Origin: Levilactobacillus wangkuiensis
Lineage (GTDB): Bacteria; Bacillota; Bacilli; Lactobacillales; Lactobacillaceae
Reading direction: 5' to 3'
NCBI RefSeq assembly: GCF_016861605.1
Contig: NZ_BOLM01000015.1
Location: 1-63,975, forward strand
DNA: 63,975 nucleotides
Shown here: positions 1 to 8,198 of the stretch, one piece after another
How positions within the stretch are numbered: position 1 is the first letter of the stretch
How the letters are laid out: the number at the start of each line of letters is the position of its first letter
Notes under the pieces: generated by a model
What the model was told of the DNA's origin: nothing
Database searches by the model: none
What the model saw: only the letters and a program-made list of their open reading frames with translations
Made by a program: the position numbers and the translations under genes

Positions 1-86
1 AGTAGGAGTGCCAATGGGCATGTTGGACTACTGTGTCGTCAGACACGTGAGCGACAAGCCTCTGAATTTATTCAGGGGCAATTGAC
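1..86 (+). mobile_element. Right end of an IS605-type (tnpB) element, cut by the window edge
   Basis: These bases match the right end of the tnpB element that finishes at 43722, differing mainly by a 3-base indel near position 13 and a few substitutions. The end carries the hairpin CCTCTGAA/TTCAGGGG just before the last bases, ATTGAC. In this family such ends form the 3' part of the guide RNA scaffold. The rest of the element lies outside the window, so a second copy of the same IS family must sit directly upstream. Confidence 0.85.
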
Positions 87-389
87 TTGACCTTATGAAC
101 ACTAATCGGCTAAATATAAAACTAAAAACCCAGTCAAAACAGCTAAAAAGTAAATCGCCCACACCGATAAAAGTCCAATTCAGTAAACGCCAAAAGTACT
201 GGTGACGACTTGGCATCAACCGCAATTTCCAGTCGTCAAAGCGGGAAAGTAATTAAACTACCAATACAATCACACCTTTTACGGCACTATCCAATCAAGA
301 ATAAAGCGTTTTCGCTAGTACACCCAATCTTTTCGCTATAGACTGTGACTGTTTCAAGCAGTTTATCATATAAGAGAAGAGGAAATGTT
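87..389. other. Intergenic stretch with a possible truncated small membrane ORF
   Basis: The only coding trace is a minus-strand frame starting at 216 or 225. It encodes about 43 mostly hydrophobic, aromatic-rich residues and then runs across the IS junction at position 86, ending inside the IS at 28. It could be a small membrane protein gene interrupted by the IS, but no convincing ribosome binding site precedes it. The bases just before 390 form the leader of the SDR gene, with a GAAGAGG ribosome binding site. Confidence 0.2.
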
Positions 390-1130
390 ATGGCTCGTTT
401 AGCAGGTAAAGTTGCGATTGTTACTGGTGGCGTCAAGGGAATTGGATTGGCTTCGGCGAAAGCCTTTGCGCGTGAAGGTGCCAAGGTCGTCATCACGGAC
501 ATCGACGATAAAGGCAGTGAAGACGCCTTAAAGGAAATCGGTCAGGATCAAGCTATCTTTGTGAAACAGAACGTTGCCAAGGAAGCGGGTTGGGAACCCG
601 TTTTCGCCGCTGCGGAAGAAAAATTTGGTGCGGTCAATATCCTGATGAATAATGCGGGGATTTTACACTTTGACAATGCCGAGGAAATTGAAGAAGTTGA
701 TTGGCATCGCGTTCTCTCGGTTGACTTAGACGGCGTCATGTTTGGCGTTAAGCACGGCATTGCCCACATGAAGGCTCAGGGCGGGTCCATTATTAATCTG
801 TCATCCATTGCCGGATTGATTGGGATTTCTAACCTATTTGCCTACAACGCAGCGAAGGGTGGCGTACGGATGTTAAACAAATCCGCGGCCCTCTACTGCG
901 CAGAAAAAGGATACGCTATTCGGGTCAACTCGATTCACCCTGGCTACGTCCACACCCCAATGGTCGACGCCTACCCAGAAATGCGGAAATCGTTGGAAGA
1001 TCTACACCCCATGAAGCGGTTAGCCCAAGCCGATGAAATTGCCAATATGGCACTGTACCTAGCCTCGGACGAGTCTTCCTTCTCAACGGGAGCCGAATTC
1101 GTCGTCGATGGCGGGTATACAGCACAATAA
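390..1130 (+). CDS. SDR-family NAD(P)-dependent oxidoreductase
   Basis: This is a classical short-chain dehydrogenase of 246 residues, a usual length for the family. The cofactor motif TGGVKGIG is at residues 12-19 and NNAG at 87-90. The catalytic serine is near 138-139, with Tyr152 and Lys156 in the YNAAK motif. An Asp at the end of the second strand (TDID, near 37) favours NAD over NADP. The best relatives are 3-alpha/20-beta-hydroxysteroid or acetoin/diol-type dehydrogenases, but the substrate cannot be read from sequence. The start at 390 follows AGAAGAGGAA at good spacing; an upstream in-frame start at 345 lacks a binding site. The gene stands alone, with a type A folded repeat just downstream. 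Confidence 0.9.
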   Translation: MARLAGKVAIVTGGVKGIGLASAKAFAREGAKVVITDIDDKGSEDALKEIGQDQAIFVKQNVAKEAGWEPVFAAAEEKFGAVNILMNNAGILHFDNAEEIEEVDWHRVLSVDLDGVMFGVKHGIAHMKAQGGSIINLSSIAGLIGISNLFAYNAAKGGVRMLNKSAALYCAEKGYAIRVNSIHPGYVHTPMVDAYPEMRKSLEDLHPMKRLAQADEIANMALYLASDESSFSTGAEFVVDGGYTAQ

Positions 1131-1198
1131 AACTGGTGTAAGGCGGGTCATGTTGTTACCCGCGCGTTTAGTTGGGTTAGAACTAGTGTTAGCTGCAA

Positions 1199-1361
1199 GG
1201 CTGGTGGAAATGGACTCAGCCGTGGGAATTGCCTTAGCGGCGGGCTTTGCCACTTAGGCAATTGATATCTTTGAGACGCTTGAGCGGCTCAAAGTAAGCG
1301 CGGAGACCGTACTTTGGCTCCGGGCGTTCGCCCACAGCGTCCCGGTCCATTTCCACCAGCC
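1199..1361 (-). repeat. Type A folded repeat, copy A1
   Basis: The copy is closed by a perfect 17-bp inverted repeat (1199-1215 with 1345-1361), GGCTGGTGGAAATGGAC in this copy. Inside, on the minus strand, are GCTGTGGG pairing with CCCACGGC, then three hairpins: a CCGGAG/CTCCG type, CTTTGAG/CTCAAAG, and AATTGCC/GGCAATT. Its closing stem differs from the other copies at paired positions. It lies between the SDR gene and a bidirectional terminator. Confidence 0.85.
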
Positions 1362-1395
1362 TGGAGGCGCTGTCGTACAGGAATCTAACCCAAAT

Positions 1396-1438
1396 TAAAA
1401 GTGTTACTGGACTCCGCATAGTCCGGTAACACTTTTTT
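1396..1438. terminator. Bidirectional intrinsic terminator
   Basis: The arms AAAAGTGTTAC and GTAACACTTTTT flank a GC-rich hairpin, with an A-run on the left and a T-run on the right. It can end the SDR transcript on the plus strand and the small minus-strand gene at 1443-1529. Confidence 0.85.
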
Positions 1439-1442
1439 GATG

Positions 1443-1529
1443 CTAAAGTAGGTTAAGAATTCCCCAGATCAATAAGATGGCTAATAGAAGCAATAAAATA
1501 ATCAGAGAAACGCGTGGTAGCCAACGCAT
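1443..1529 (-). CDS. Small single-span membrane protein, 28 residues
   Basis: The ORF encodes 28 residues beginning MRWLPRVSL, followed by a leucine/isoleucine-rich stretch to the end, so it is essentially one membrane helix with a basic N-terminus. A purine-rich AGGGGGG lies 5 bases before the ATG, and the strong terminator at 1396-1438 follows the stop. This RBS-ORF-terminator order supports a real gene. I do not recognise the family. A type I toxin-like or membrane-complex accessory peptide is possible, but nothing in the sequence decides it. Confidence 0.5.
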   Translation of the reverse strand: MRWLPRVSLIILLLLLAILLIWGILNLL

Positions 1530-1624
1530 CGAATCCCCCCTAAGCCGCTCAACTAATCTCAGTATAACAATAAAAAAGGTTAACGGCTACAATCGTCTAA
1601 ATCGTCCAAATTTTGACGATAACG

Positions 1625-2515
1625 CTAATCTTGGTGAAATTGGTCAAAATCAGCAGGTACGGGGGCCGTTACGGTCGTTTCCCCCTGATCGAGGGTAAAT
1701 GGTTGGGGAAATCCCAAACGCCAACAGTGAAGCCGTAAGCGGTCTTTGCTGGGTGGGCCATAAAGGGGGTCGCCAATCAGCGGATGTCCCGCCGCGGTGA
1801 GGTGCACGCGTAGCTGGTGGGTTCGCCCGGTTTCTAGCCAAAGCTTGACGAGCGTGGCGTTGCCGCGGTGTTCGAGGACTTCATAATGGGTGACCGCGGA
1901 CTGAGCATGAACGCCGTTAACTAGGCGTTTGCGTTTATCCTCAGGGTCGCGACCAATGGGGGCCGTGAAGGTGCCGCTGCCAGTCAGCTGACCGTGTACC
2001 CAGGCCAGGTAGGTTCGGTGAACCCGTTTTTCAGCAATGTTGCGCACCATAATTGGCACAACGGCGGGCGTCTTCGTCATCAGGAGGGCGCCAGTGGTTT
2101 CCTGATCCAACCGACTGAGGATGTAGGGTCCGGGTGCGTCTGGTCCCAAATAGGCGGCGACGTGGTTCAGAGTCGTACCGCGTTCCCAGGGTAAATTGGG
2201 ATGGGTCTTACTGCCACGAGTCTTGTTGACGACAAGGAGGTCGGCCGTTTCGTAGAGCACACTAACGGTCGCGGCGCTGTCGGGCCACACGTCGGGGAAG
2301 GGCTCCTTAAAGTCCGTGGGCACAAACGTCAGCGTGACGGTCTCGCCACCGCTTACCAGCTGATTCATCGAGCGGTACAGGCCGTTGACCAAAACGCGTT
2401 GGTGAATGCGTAGGTCGTGGACCAGGTGACTAGGCAAGAGCCAGGCCGTCAGCAGTTTTCGTAGCGGTTGTGCGGGTTGCGTGGCGGGAAGGTTAATTTC
2501 GTAGGACCAGTGCAT
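1625..2515 (-). CDS. RluA-family RNA pseudouridine synthase
   Basis: The 296-residue protein has the family signature RLDQETTG at residues 135-142, with Asp137 as the catalytic aspartate that attacks uridine. The N-terminal part (about residues 15-65) is a short S4-like RNA-binding region. The C-terminal part carries the usual GRTHQLRVHL and GDPLYG motifs. It should isomerise specific uridines in rRNA or tRNA in the cytoplasm; which ones cannot be told. The start is preceded by GAAAGGAG. The gene lies just downstream of usp on the same strand, but a terminator separates them. Confidence 0.9.
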   Translation of the reverse strand: MHWSYEINLPATQPAQPLRKLLTAWLLPSHLVHDLRIHQRVLVNGLYRSMNQLVSGGETVTLTFVPTDFKEPFPDVWPDSAATVSVLYETADLLVVNKTRGSKTHPNLPWERGTTLNHVAAYLGPDAPGPYILSRLDQETTGALLMTKTPAVVPIMVRNIAEKRVHRTYLAWVHGQLTGSGTFTAPIGRDPEDKRKRLVNGVHAQSAVTHYEVLEHRGNATLVKLWLETGRTHQLRVHLTAAGHPLIGDPLYGPPSKDRLRLHCWRLGFPQPFTLDQGETTVTAPVPADFDQFHQD

Positions 2516-2531
2516 GGCAAACTCCTTTCGA

Positions 2532-2563
2532 CAAAAATAAGGTCGGGAACCAGTCCCGACCTT
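2532..2563 (-). terminator. Intrinsic terminator of the usp gene
   Basis: The perfect stem AAGGTCGGGA/TCCCGACCTT is followed on the minus strand by TTATTTTT. It lies between the usp stop codon and the start of the pseudouridine synthase gene. Confidence 0.85.
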
Positions 2564-2578
2564 ACGTTGATGTCAAAT

Positions 2579-3034
2579 TTACTTGATATTTTCAGGCTTG
2601 ACGATCAGCACGTCGCAGATTGCGGAACGGCTGACGTAGTTGGTCACGGAACCGACCATTAAGCGTTCAACGGCCGTCAGACCAGTTGAACCGATCACAA
2701 TCAATTCAGACTTGTGGTCAGCAGGGAATTCCCGCGCAATAACGGGCTTGGGATTCCCAAACCGCACGTGAATGCTGACGTCGGGAACACCGGCATCAAT
2801 CGCCTGTTGCTTCAAGGCGTCGAGTCGATCCTGAACGTCTTGGGAAAGCTTGTAGATGACGTCACCACTAACGGCACCGCCATAGGTATCGCTAAATTGG
2901 TTCACTTCGAGCACGTTTAAAATGTCTAAGTGGGTCTTGTTGCGCTTAGCGACTTCGATTGCTTTTTCTAAGACTGGTTGGGTTGCCTTGGAACCGTCAA
3001 CGGGAACCAGAATGTTCTTGTATTGTTGTAACAT
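2579..3034 (-). CDS. UspA-family universal stress protein
   Basis: This single-domain protein of 151 residues begins with the typical strand NILVPVDGS. Near the C-terminus it has the ATP-binding pattern G-2x-G-9x-G-S (GSTG, then GS nine residues later), so it belongs to the ATP-binding class. The family binds ATP as dimers and helps survival under starvation or stress. The start at 3034 gives the usual N-terminus and follows a GAAGGGG-type site; an upstream in-frame start at 3061 would add nine residues unlike the family. It is transcribed alone and has its own terminator. Confidence 0.9.
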   Translation of the reverse strand: MLQQYKNILVPVDGSKATQPVLEKAIEVAKRNKTHLDILNVLEVNQFSDTYGGAVSGDVIYKLSQDVQDRLDALKQQAIDAGVPDVSIHVRFGNPKPVIAREFPADHKSELIVIGSTGLTAVERLMVGSVTNYVSRSAICDVLIVKPENIK

Positions 3035-3200
3035 ATGGAATGCCACCCCTTCACGAGTCATGTTAAAACTTTACCTTAACTATATCATTTATTGCCGAGA
3101 GTGTAAGCATTTTATTCCTGAAAATGTATTTGAAAAGTGATGAAAAGGCCGTGGGGTGGGCGCGTTTGCAGAAAGTAAAAAAATCTGACGGAGCCGGTCG

Positions 3201-4169
3201 TTAGAGTCGATTAGCCGGAATGACCATCAATGCTGTCGCGGCGACGTTAAACCGCTGTTTCATTAAAATGTTAATTTTGCGGGTCAAGTCGTAAATGGTG
3301 GCCGCCGTCATTCGAGGATTTACGGCGATGGTGACGCTGACCATGATTAAATTGCCATCGTAGTAGGCCTTGAGGAAGACAACGGACTGGACGTCGGGCA
3401 GCTGGGCAATTTGGGTGCGGTAGGCCTTTTCCAAGGCGGGGTCAAAGTAATCGACCAGGTTCAGCGTACTGTTGCGAAAAATTTTTACACCGGTCCCCAG
3501 GATGTAGAGACCCAAAATTAGACTGGCAACGCCGTCAATCCAGGTGGCATGGAGCCAAGCGATACCGAGAATCGTCAGGACCGTCACGAGACTGGTCAGT
3601 GCGTCGGTCCAGGAATCACGGGCGGCCGCTGCGAGGGCGGAATTACTGAGCACACGGGCCCAATGGTGATTGGTCGCCCAGAGAAAAAACAGAATCAGAC
3701 TAGAAATGCCCGCACCCATAACGGTAAGGCCAGCTTCCAGGTGATAGGTCGGTCGTTGAATCAGAACCATGGTGGCCTGGTAGACGACGCCCGCAGCGAT
3801 TACGACCATCACGAGTCCCGCAATCAGCGTATAGATGGTTTCGAAACGAAAGCGCGACTGCTGAATGCGCGGGCCAATGGCGTGTTGTTCTTCGGGAGAA
3901 ATAGGGGCGCCCCACATGTCATCGTCATCCGTTTTGGCCGCAATGTACAGGCCAGTCATTAACAAGCCGGTCGAAAAAATTCCAGACAGGTTATTGAAGG
4001 CATCGGCTCGTAAGACCTGAGAGTGGCCAATCTGGGCGCAAAAATATTCCACCAAGAAGAGTCCCAGGTAGGCGGCAACGTTTGTCCAGAGGTGATGGTG
4101 GGCCCGTCGGAGATTGGTGACGGCTGCTTGTTGGACCTGTTCCCAGCCGGGGGAGTGAATGGCATTCAT
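3201..4169 (-). CDS. Cation diffusion facilitator (CDF) transporter
   Basis: With the start at 4169 the protein has about 322 residues: a His-rich N-terminus, about six membrane helices and a C-terminal cytoplasmic domain of roughly 85 residues. The helix motifs RADAFNNLSG and DSWTDALTS match the metal-site aspartates of the CDF family. The first site has Asp/Asn where zinc transporters usually have His/Asp, which favours Mn2+ or Fe2+ export, though this is inference. The frame is open upstream to 4349, but GAGAAGGTGAT just before 4169 and the family alignment favour the shorter protein. It is divergent from the 4457 gene pair. Confidence 0.85.
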   Translation of the reverse strand: MNAIHSPGWEQVQQAAVTNLRRAHHHLWTNVAAYLGLFLVEYFCAQIGHSQVLRADAFNNLSGIFSTGLLMTGLYIAAKTDDDDMWGAPISPEEQHAIGPRIQQSRFRFETIYTLIAGLVMVVIAAGVVYQATMVLIQRPTYHLEAGLTVMGAGISSLILFFLWATNHHWARVLSNSALAAAARDSWTDALTSLVTVLTILGIAWLHATWIDGVASLILGLYILGTGVKIFRNSTLNLVDYFDPALEKAYRTQIAQLPDVQSVVFLKAYYDGNLIMVSVTIAVNPRMTAATIYDLTRKINILMKQRFNVAATALMVIPANRL

Positions 4170-4387
4170 GGCAATCACCTTCTCATTGAAATTGGCGCTT
4201 AGTATCGTCCAAAATAGGTGTTGAGGCAAGTAAAACCAGGTCGTTAGGGAAGTCGTCAAACCAATGATAACGAAATAAATATGGGGACAAGTGAAGTCAC
4301 CTGATTTTAAGTAGCTAAAGATAAGGTTAGCGGTCTTCATTAAGTACAATAATCGTTATAAACGCTGGCAGAACAAGCTTTCAGCCC

Positions 4388-4416
4388 TTGGCAAACGAGA
4401 GTGAATCACGTATAGT
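4388..4416 (+). promoter_or_regulatory. Sigma-A type promoter for the 4457-5266 gene pair
   Basis: TTGGCA (4388-4393) and TATAGT (4411-4416) are separated by 17 bases, 40 bases before the first start codon. Confidence 0.7.
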
Positions 4417-4456
4417 CGCACCTATAAAGAGATAAGAAATTGAGGGGGAATGACCG

Positions 4457-4573
4457 ATGACAGGAGGATCAGAATTAGCGTGGACCGACGCGATTTGGAC
4501 CTTTGTGAAGGTCGGCCTGGTGCTGATTTTTCTGAGTGGCATGGTCTGGCAGTTTCGCCACCGACGCAAGTAA
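4457..4573 (+). CDS. Small membrane protein, 38 residues
   Basis: The ORF encodes a 38-residue peptide with one hydrophobic helix (about residues 14-31) and the basic C-terminus RHRRK. GAGGGGG lies about 8 bases before the ATG at 4457, and a good promoter lies upstream. The next gene starts 15 bases after the stop with its own AAAGGGG site, so the two form an operon. An overlapping ATG at 4450 opens another frame that runs across the next gene and looks unreal. The size and arrangement suggest a small partner of the following membrane protein; I do not recognise the family. Confidence 0.55.
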   Translation: MTGGSELAWTDAIWTFVKVGLVLIFLSGMVWQFRHRRK

Positions 4574-4588
4574 AAAGGGGATGCAGGG

Positions 4589-5266
4589 ATGCTGAGAAGA
4601 GAAATATGGCAGTACACGGGACAGCACTATCTACGACTATGGGTTTTGGTGACGGCTTTACTACTGACGCTAGTGGCAGCGGGTTTCCAGCTTAAGTATC
4701 ATATGGCGGCCTTGGGTGGCTTGGATACGTTGGCAGTGATGTTGCCTGGCTTGATTTTGAGTACGACGCTCAGTAACCGGGAAGCCTCGTTGTTACCGAT
4801 GACACGCTTAAGCTTGGTCGCACTGATCAGTGCTGGCTATTTGGTCTTGCTGGGCGGTGGGTTATTTCTATTGCTGCAATTACCCTGGACGAATCCATTG
4901 ACGGTAGACACCGCAACGATGACAGCTCTGGCGTATGGCGGAGCCACGGCGTTACAGGGACTGGGCGTTATCTGGTTACTCCTAGTGAGTGTCGGGACGC
5001 TGCAGCTGATTGTGGGGCTGTATTTTCGTCGGTTACCTAGCATTGTTCCGTGTATTGTTCCGGTTCTGGGGCTAATCACTCACGGTATTCTCTCCTTGAC
5101 GGCAGTGCCGTGGAGCTATTCGGGCGTCTTTGCCATGGAGTTTATGGTGATGCTGCCGTTCCTGACAATTGCGGGAACGGGTAGCCTAGTGGCGGTCTAC
5201 CTGTATCTGGTGACACACAAAAACCGCCGAATCCCGAAAGATTCGACGGTTCATCTGAGCGAATAG
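4589..5266 (+). CDS. Multi-pass membrane protein of unknown function
   Basis: The protein has 225 residues with about six hydrophobic segments and a charged C-terminus (HKNRRIPKD). The overall form resembles the permease part of small ABC-type transporters of LAB, but no ATPase is encoded nearby, so this remains a guess. It follows the 38-residue membrane peptide gene and shares its promoter. The last codons overlap a terminator hairpin that serves the opposite-strand opp operon. Confidence 0.6.
   Translation: MLRREIWQYTGQHYLRLWVLVTALLLTLVAAGFQLKYHMAALGGLDTLAVMLPGLILSTTLSNREASLLPMTRLSLVALISAGYLVLLGGGLFLLLQLPWTNPLTVDTATMTALAYGGATALQGLGVIWLLLVSVGTLQLIVGLYFRRLPSIVPCIVPVLGLITHGILSLTAVPWSYSGVFAMEFMVMLPFLTIAGTGSLVAVYLYLVTHKNRRIPKDSTVHLSE
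5214..5252 (-). terminator. Intrinsic terminator of the opp operon, inside the neighbour's coding end
   Basis: On the minus strand AACCGTCGAATC and GATTCGGCGGTT form a 12-bp stem (one G-T pair) with a six-base loop, then TTTTTG. It lies 34 bases beyond the oppA stop and overlaps the last codons of the plus-strand gene ending at 5266. Confidence 0.75.
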
Positions 5267-5285
5267 CCCAACTGATTCTAGAAGA

Positions 5286-7094
5286 TTACTTTAAGCTTGA
5301 AGAAGTCAAACTCAAACTGCTCCAGAACTCGTTGTTCTTAGGACTCATGTCAAAGCCCTTAACCCGCTTGTTCACTGGACCCCAGTTGTAAGAGAAGGAA
5401 CCAGGAGCAACGGCGGCTTGGTCGTTCATGTATTCTTGCCAGTCCTTGAAGGCCTTGGTCCGGTAAGCATCGTTCCAAGCCTTATTGTTGTTCATCTTGT
5501 TCATGAGTTCAGTGTTCTTCTTGGAAACGAAGTGACCCATGTTGTAGGTTGCGTCTTCGCCGTACAGTTGTGTAGGGGTAGGTTCTGATGATAAGCCCCA
5601 AGCAGCGGCGTAAACGTCAATCTTGCTTTGCTTTGGTGATTGTAACGTAGAGTAGAAGCTGTTCATTTCCATCGTCTTACCACCAGTGAATTGTACATCC
5701 AAGCCAACCTTGTGCCATTGTTGCAGGTAGTCTTGGTATTCAGCAGCTTGAGCTGAGGTCCCAGTCATGGCACCGAAGTAGATGGTTAACTTCTTGCCAT
5801 TAGGATCTGAACGCCACTTGCTACCGTTACGCTTCTTGTAACCAGCGTCAGTCAGTAACTTGTTAGCTTTCTTGATGTTCAGTGGGTAACCCTTGGCACT
5901 AGCGTCGTAGTACTTATCGAAGATTGGTGGAATCAGGGTGTTGGCACGCCAAGTAACCCCGTAACCAAACTTCTTCGTAACGGCATCCAAGTTCAAGGCG
6001 TACATCATAGCTTGACGTAAGCTCTTGTTAGCCATCTTGCTGTTCTTGTCCATGACGTTCTTTTGGGACTTCGTGTCGTAGTGACCAACGTTGAAACCAA
6101 AGTAATCGTAGGAAAGAGCAGGTTGACCAACTAACTTGTAGTTCTTCGTGTTCTTCAATTGCTTGTAGTCGGTCCCATGCATAACGGAACCAGGAACGGT
6201 GAAGTCGTACTTGCCAGATTGGATGGCCTTGTCGATGTTGTTAGAAGAAACCACGTTGATGCTGATGTGCTTGATTTGTGGCGTCTTGCCGTAGTAGTAC
6301 TTGTTTGGTGACCAAGTGGTTGATTCACCTTCAACGACCTTATCCAGCTTGTAAGCACCCGTGAAGATTGGGGCCTTCCGGACTTGGCTGGAGGAAGCTA
6401 ATTTAGCAATTGGGACGTTCTTGATGTATTCGTAAGGTTCAACGGTACTCCAGATGAAGGAGTTCCCAGAGTACTTCATGGCAGGGGTCACGCTGTCTAG
6501 GTGAATGACAGCAGTCCGGCCCTTTTGACCATCGGGATAGGTGATCCCAGAAATGGTCTTGGACTTACCAGTATGGTAGGCAGCCATCCCTTTGATGTGG
6601 TTGAAGTCAGCAGAGTATTGTTGAGAAGTCGTCTTTGGGTTAGCGATAACTTCGTAGGCGTACTCAATATCCTTAGCGGTAACCTTGGAACCGTTAGACC
6701 ACTTAGCATCGCTCCGTAACGTAATCGTGACAGTCTTAGCTTTCCGGTTGATCTTTTGGTTAGCCAGCCCACCATCAACAATCTTGTAGTTCTTGTCAAC
6801 TTTCCAAAGGCTGTCGGAACCACCAGGTGCGAAGACGTCTGCATCTTCAGAGTTGGTAGCTAAAACGGAATCAGAGATCCCTTGGAATGGTGAGTCGTTT
6901 GGTTCTGCGACCTTCAATGTACTGTTCTTCGTAGCGGTCTTGTCGGTTGCTTTCGTGTTGTTATAAGCTGGTGAGAGCTTAACAGAAGCAGTCGTCCCGC
7001 TCTTGCTGGATGAACTCTTGTTGCTGGAACATGCAGCGAGGCTAACAGTCGCTAAGACTGCCATCGCTGACAATGCGAGTTTTTTCTTATCCAT
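5286..7094 (-). CDS. oppA: Oligopeptide ABC transporter, substrate-binding lipoprotein OppA
   Basis: The protein has 602 residues. A lysine-rich N-terminus (MDKKK), a hydrophobic stretch and the lipobox LAAC near residue 22 mark a lipoprotein anchored outside the membrane. The rest matches the SBP_bac_5 family of peptide-binding proteins. The start at 7094 follows AAGGGGGAAAC; an upstream in-frame ATG-type start at 7127 would put extra residues before the signal peptide. It is the last gene of oppDFBCA and is separated from oppC by about 140 bases, which may allow extra expression of the binding protein. It captures extracellular peptides, a main amino acid source for lactobacilli. Confidence 0.93.
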   Translation of the reverse strand: MDKKKLALSAMAVLATVSLAACSSNKSSSSKSGTTASVKLSPAYNNTKATDKTATKNSTLKVAEPNDSPFQGISDSVLATNSEDADVFAPGGSDSLWKVDKNYKIVDGGLANQKINRKAKTVTITLRSDAKWSNGSKVTAKDIEYAYEVIANPKTTSQQYSADFNHIKGMAAYHTGKSKTISGITYPDGQKGRTAVIHLDSVTPAMKYSGNSFIWSTVEPYEYIKNVPIAKLASSSQVRKAPIFTGAYKLDKVVEGESTTWSPNKYYYGKTPQIKHISINVVSSNNIDKAIQSGKYDFTVPGSVMHGTDYKQLKNTKNYKLVGQPALSYDYFGFNVGHYDTKSQKNVMDKNSKMANKSLRQAMMYALNLDAVTKKFGYGVTWRANTLIPPIFDKYYDASAKGYPLNIKKANKLLTDAGYKKRNGSKWRSDPNGKKLTIYFGAMTGTSAQAAEYQDYLQQWHKVGLDVQFTGGKTMEMNSFYSTLQSPKQSKIDVYAAAWGLSSEPTPTQLYGEDATYNMGHFVSKKNTELMNKMNNNKAWNDAYRTKAFKDWQEYMNDQAAVAPGSFSYNWGPVNKRVKGFDMSPKNNEFWSSLSLTSSSLK

Positions 7095-7233
7095 GCTATG
7101 TTTCCCCCTTGTTTTTAAAATCCTCATTTTAACGCCAATTGGTTCCCCTCAGAATCAATCGGTAAAGCGGTAACGCAACAGATGAACGTGTGACATTGAG
7201 TGGCACCATCTCCTCAAATGGGTTAAATTTCAT

Positions 7234-8184
7234 CTAGTCGGCGGCTCCTTGTCGTTGCGAAGCATCCGCAGCACGACGAAGAACTTGACCGACGTAGCTA
7301 ATTGATAAACAAAGAATGATGATTTCTAACGCAGCGGGTAACCAAGTCCACCAGTATTGGGTGATGTTGTTAGGGTCGTTAGCGTTAGCAATCATAGTCC
7401 CTAGGGAAGGCGTCTGACTTGGCAGTCCGAAGCCCAGGTAGGAAAGCCCTGTTTCAACCCCGATGTTTTCGGCGAAGGATAACGTACAGTCAACGATAAT
7501 CAATGACGAAATGTTCGGCATGATTTCGCGGAAGATAATCTTCCAGTGATTGGTCCCAGAAGTTCTGGAAGCAGAGACGTAATCCTTTTCCGATTCGGCT
7601 AAGGTCCGTGAACGAATCAGCCGTGACGTGCCTTCCCAGTAGAAGATGGAGAAGATCAGTGTCAAAGTGACGGAGTTGTAGTGGGGGATGATGGTTACCA
7701 GAACAATGATCATCATGGTCATGGGTAACATCATCATGAAGTCGTAAACCCGTTGCATGCCCCAGTCGATGTAGCCGTTGAAGTAACCGGAAATCAAGCC
7801 CCAGCAAATCCCAAAGGTGGAGGAGATAACGGTCAACCCAATGGCAATCCCGATAGAGTTACGGGAGCCCACAATCAACTGCTTGGCAACGGAACGACCA
7901 CCAGAGTCAGCGCCCAACCAGTATTCCGGTGTAAACGGCTGGTTGAAGTAACCCATGATGTTTGTCTCCATCATTTTAGGGGTGTTGATAAATAAGGCCC
8001 CAATCATAACGAAGAGAATAAAACCAACAATAATGAAGAGTGCAGCCATAGCCGGTTTGTCGGCCTTGAATTCGCTCCAAATAATTTTAGCCGTGAAAGG
8101 TGTGGCTTCAGCCTGCGCTTCCTGTGTTAAACGGGCCAAATCAGCTGCGGAAACGTCTGAGTGTTGTTCGAAATTTTCTGCCAT
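7234..8184 (-). CDS. oppC: Oligopeptide ABC transporter, permease OppC
   Basis: The 316-residue inner-membrane permease has the BPD_transp_1 fold. There is a long N-terminal cytoplasmic region, a first helix near residues 50-70 and the EAA loop (REIMPNISSLI) towards the C-terminus, which contacts the ATPases. OppC pairs with OppB to form the channel. AGGAGG precedes the ATG, and the gene starts 14 bases after oppB. Confidence 0.93.
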   Translation of the reverse strand: MAENFEQHSDVSAADLARLTQEAQAEATPFTAKIIWSEFKADKPAMAALFIIVGFILFVMIGALFINTPKMMETNIMGYFNQPFTPEYWLGADSGGRSVAKQLIVGSRNSIGIAIGLTVISSTFGICWGLISGYFNGYIDWGMQRVYDFMMMLPMTMMIIVLVTIIPHYNSVTLTLIFSIFYWEGTSRLIRSRTLAESEKDYVSASRTSGTNHWKIIFREIMPNISSLIIVDCTLSFAENIGVETGLSYLGFGLPSQTPSLGTMIANANDPNNITQYWWTWLPAALEIIILCLSISYVGQVLRRAADASQRQGAAD

Positions 8185-8198
8185 TCTGTTTAGCCTCC

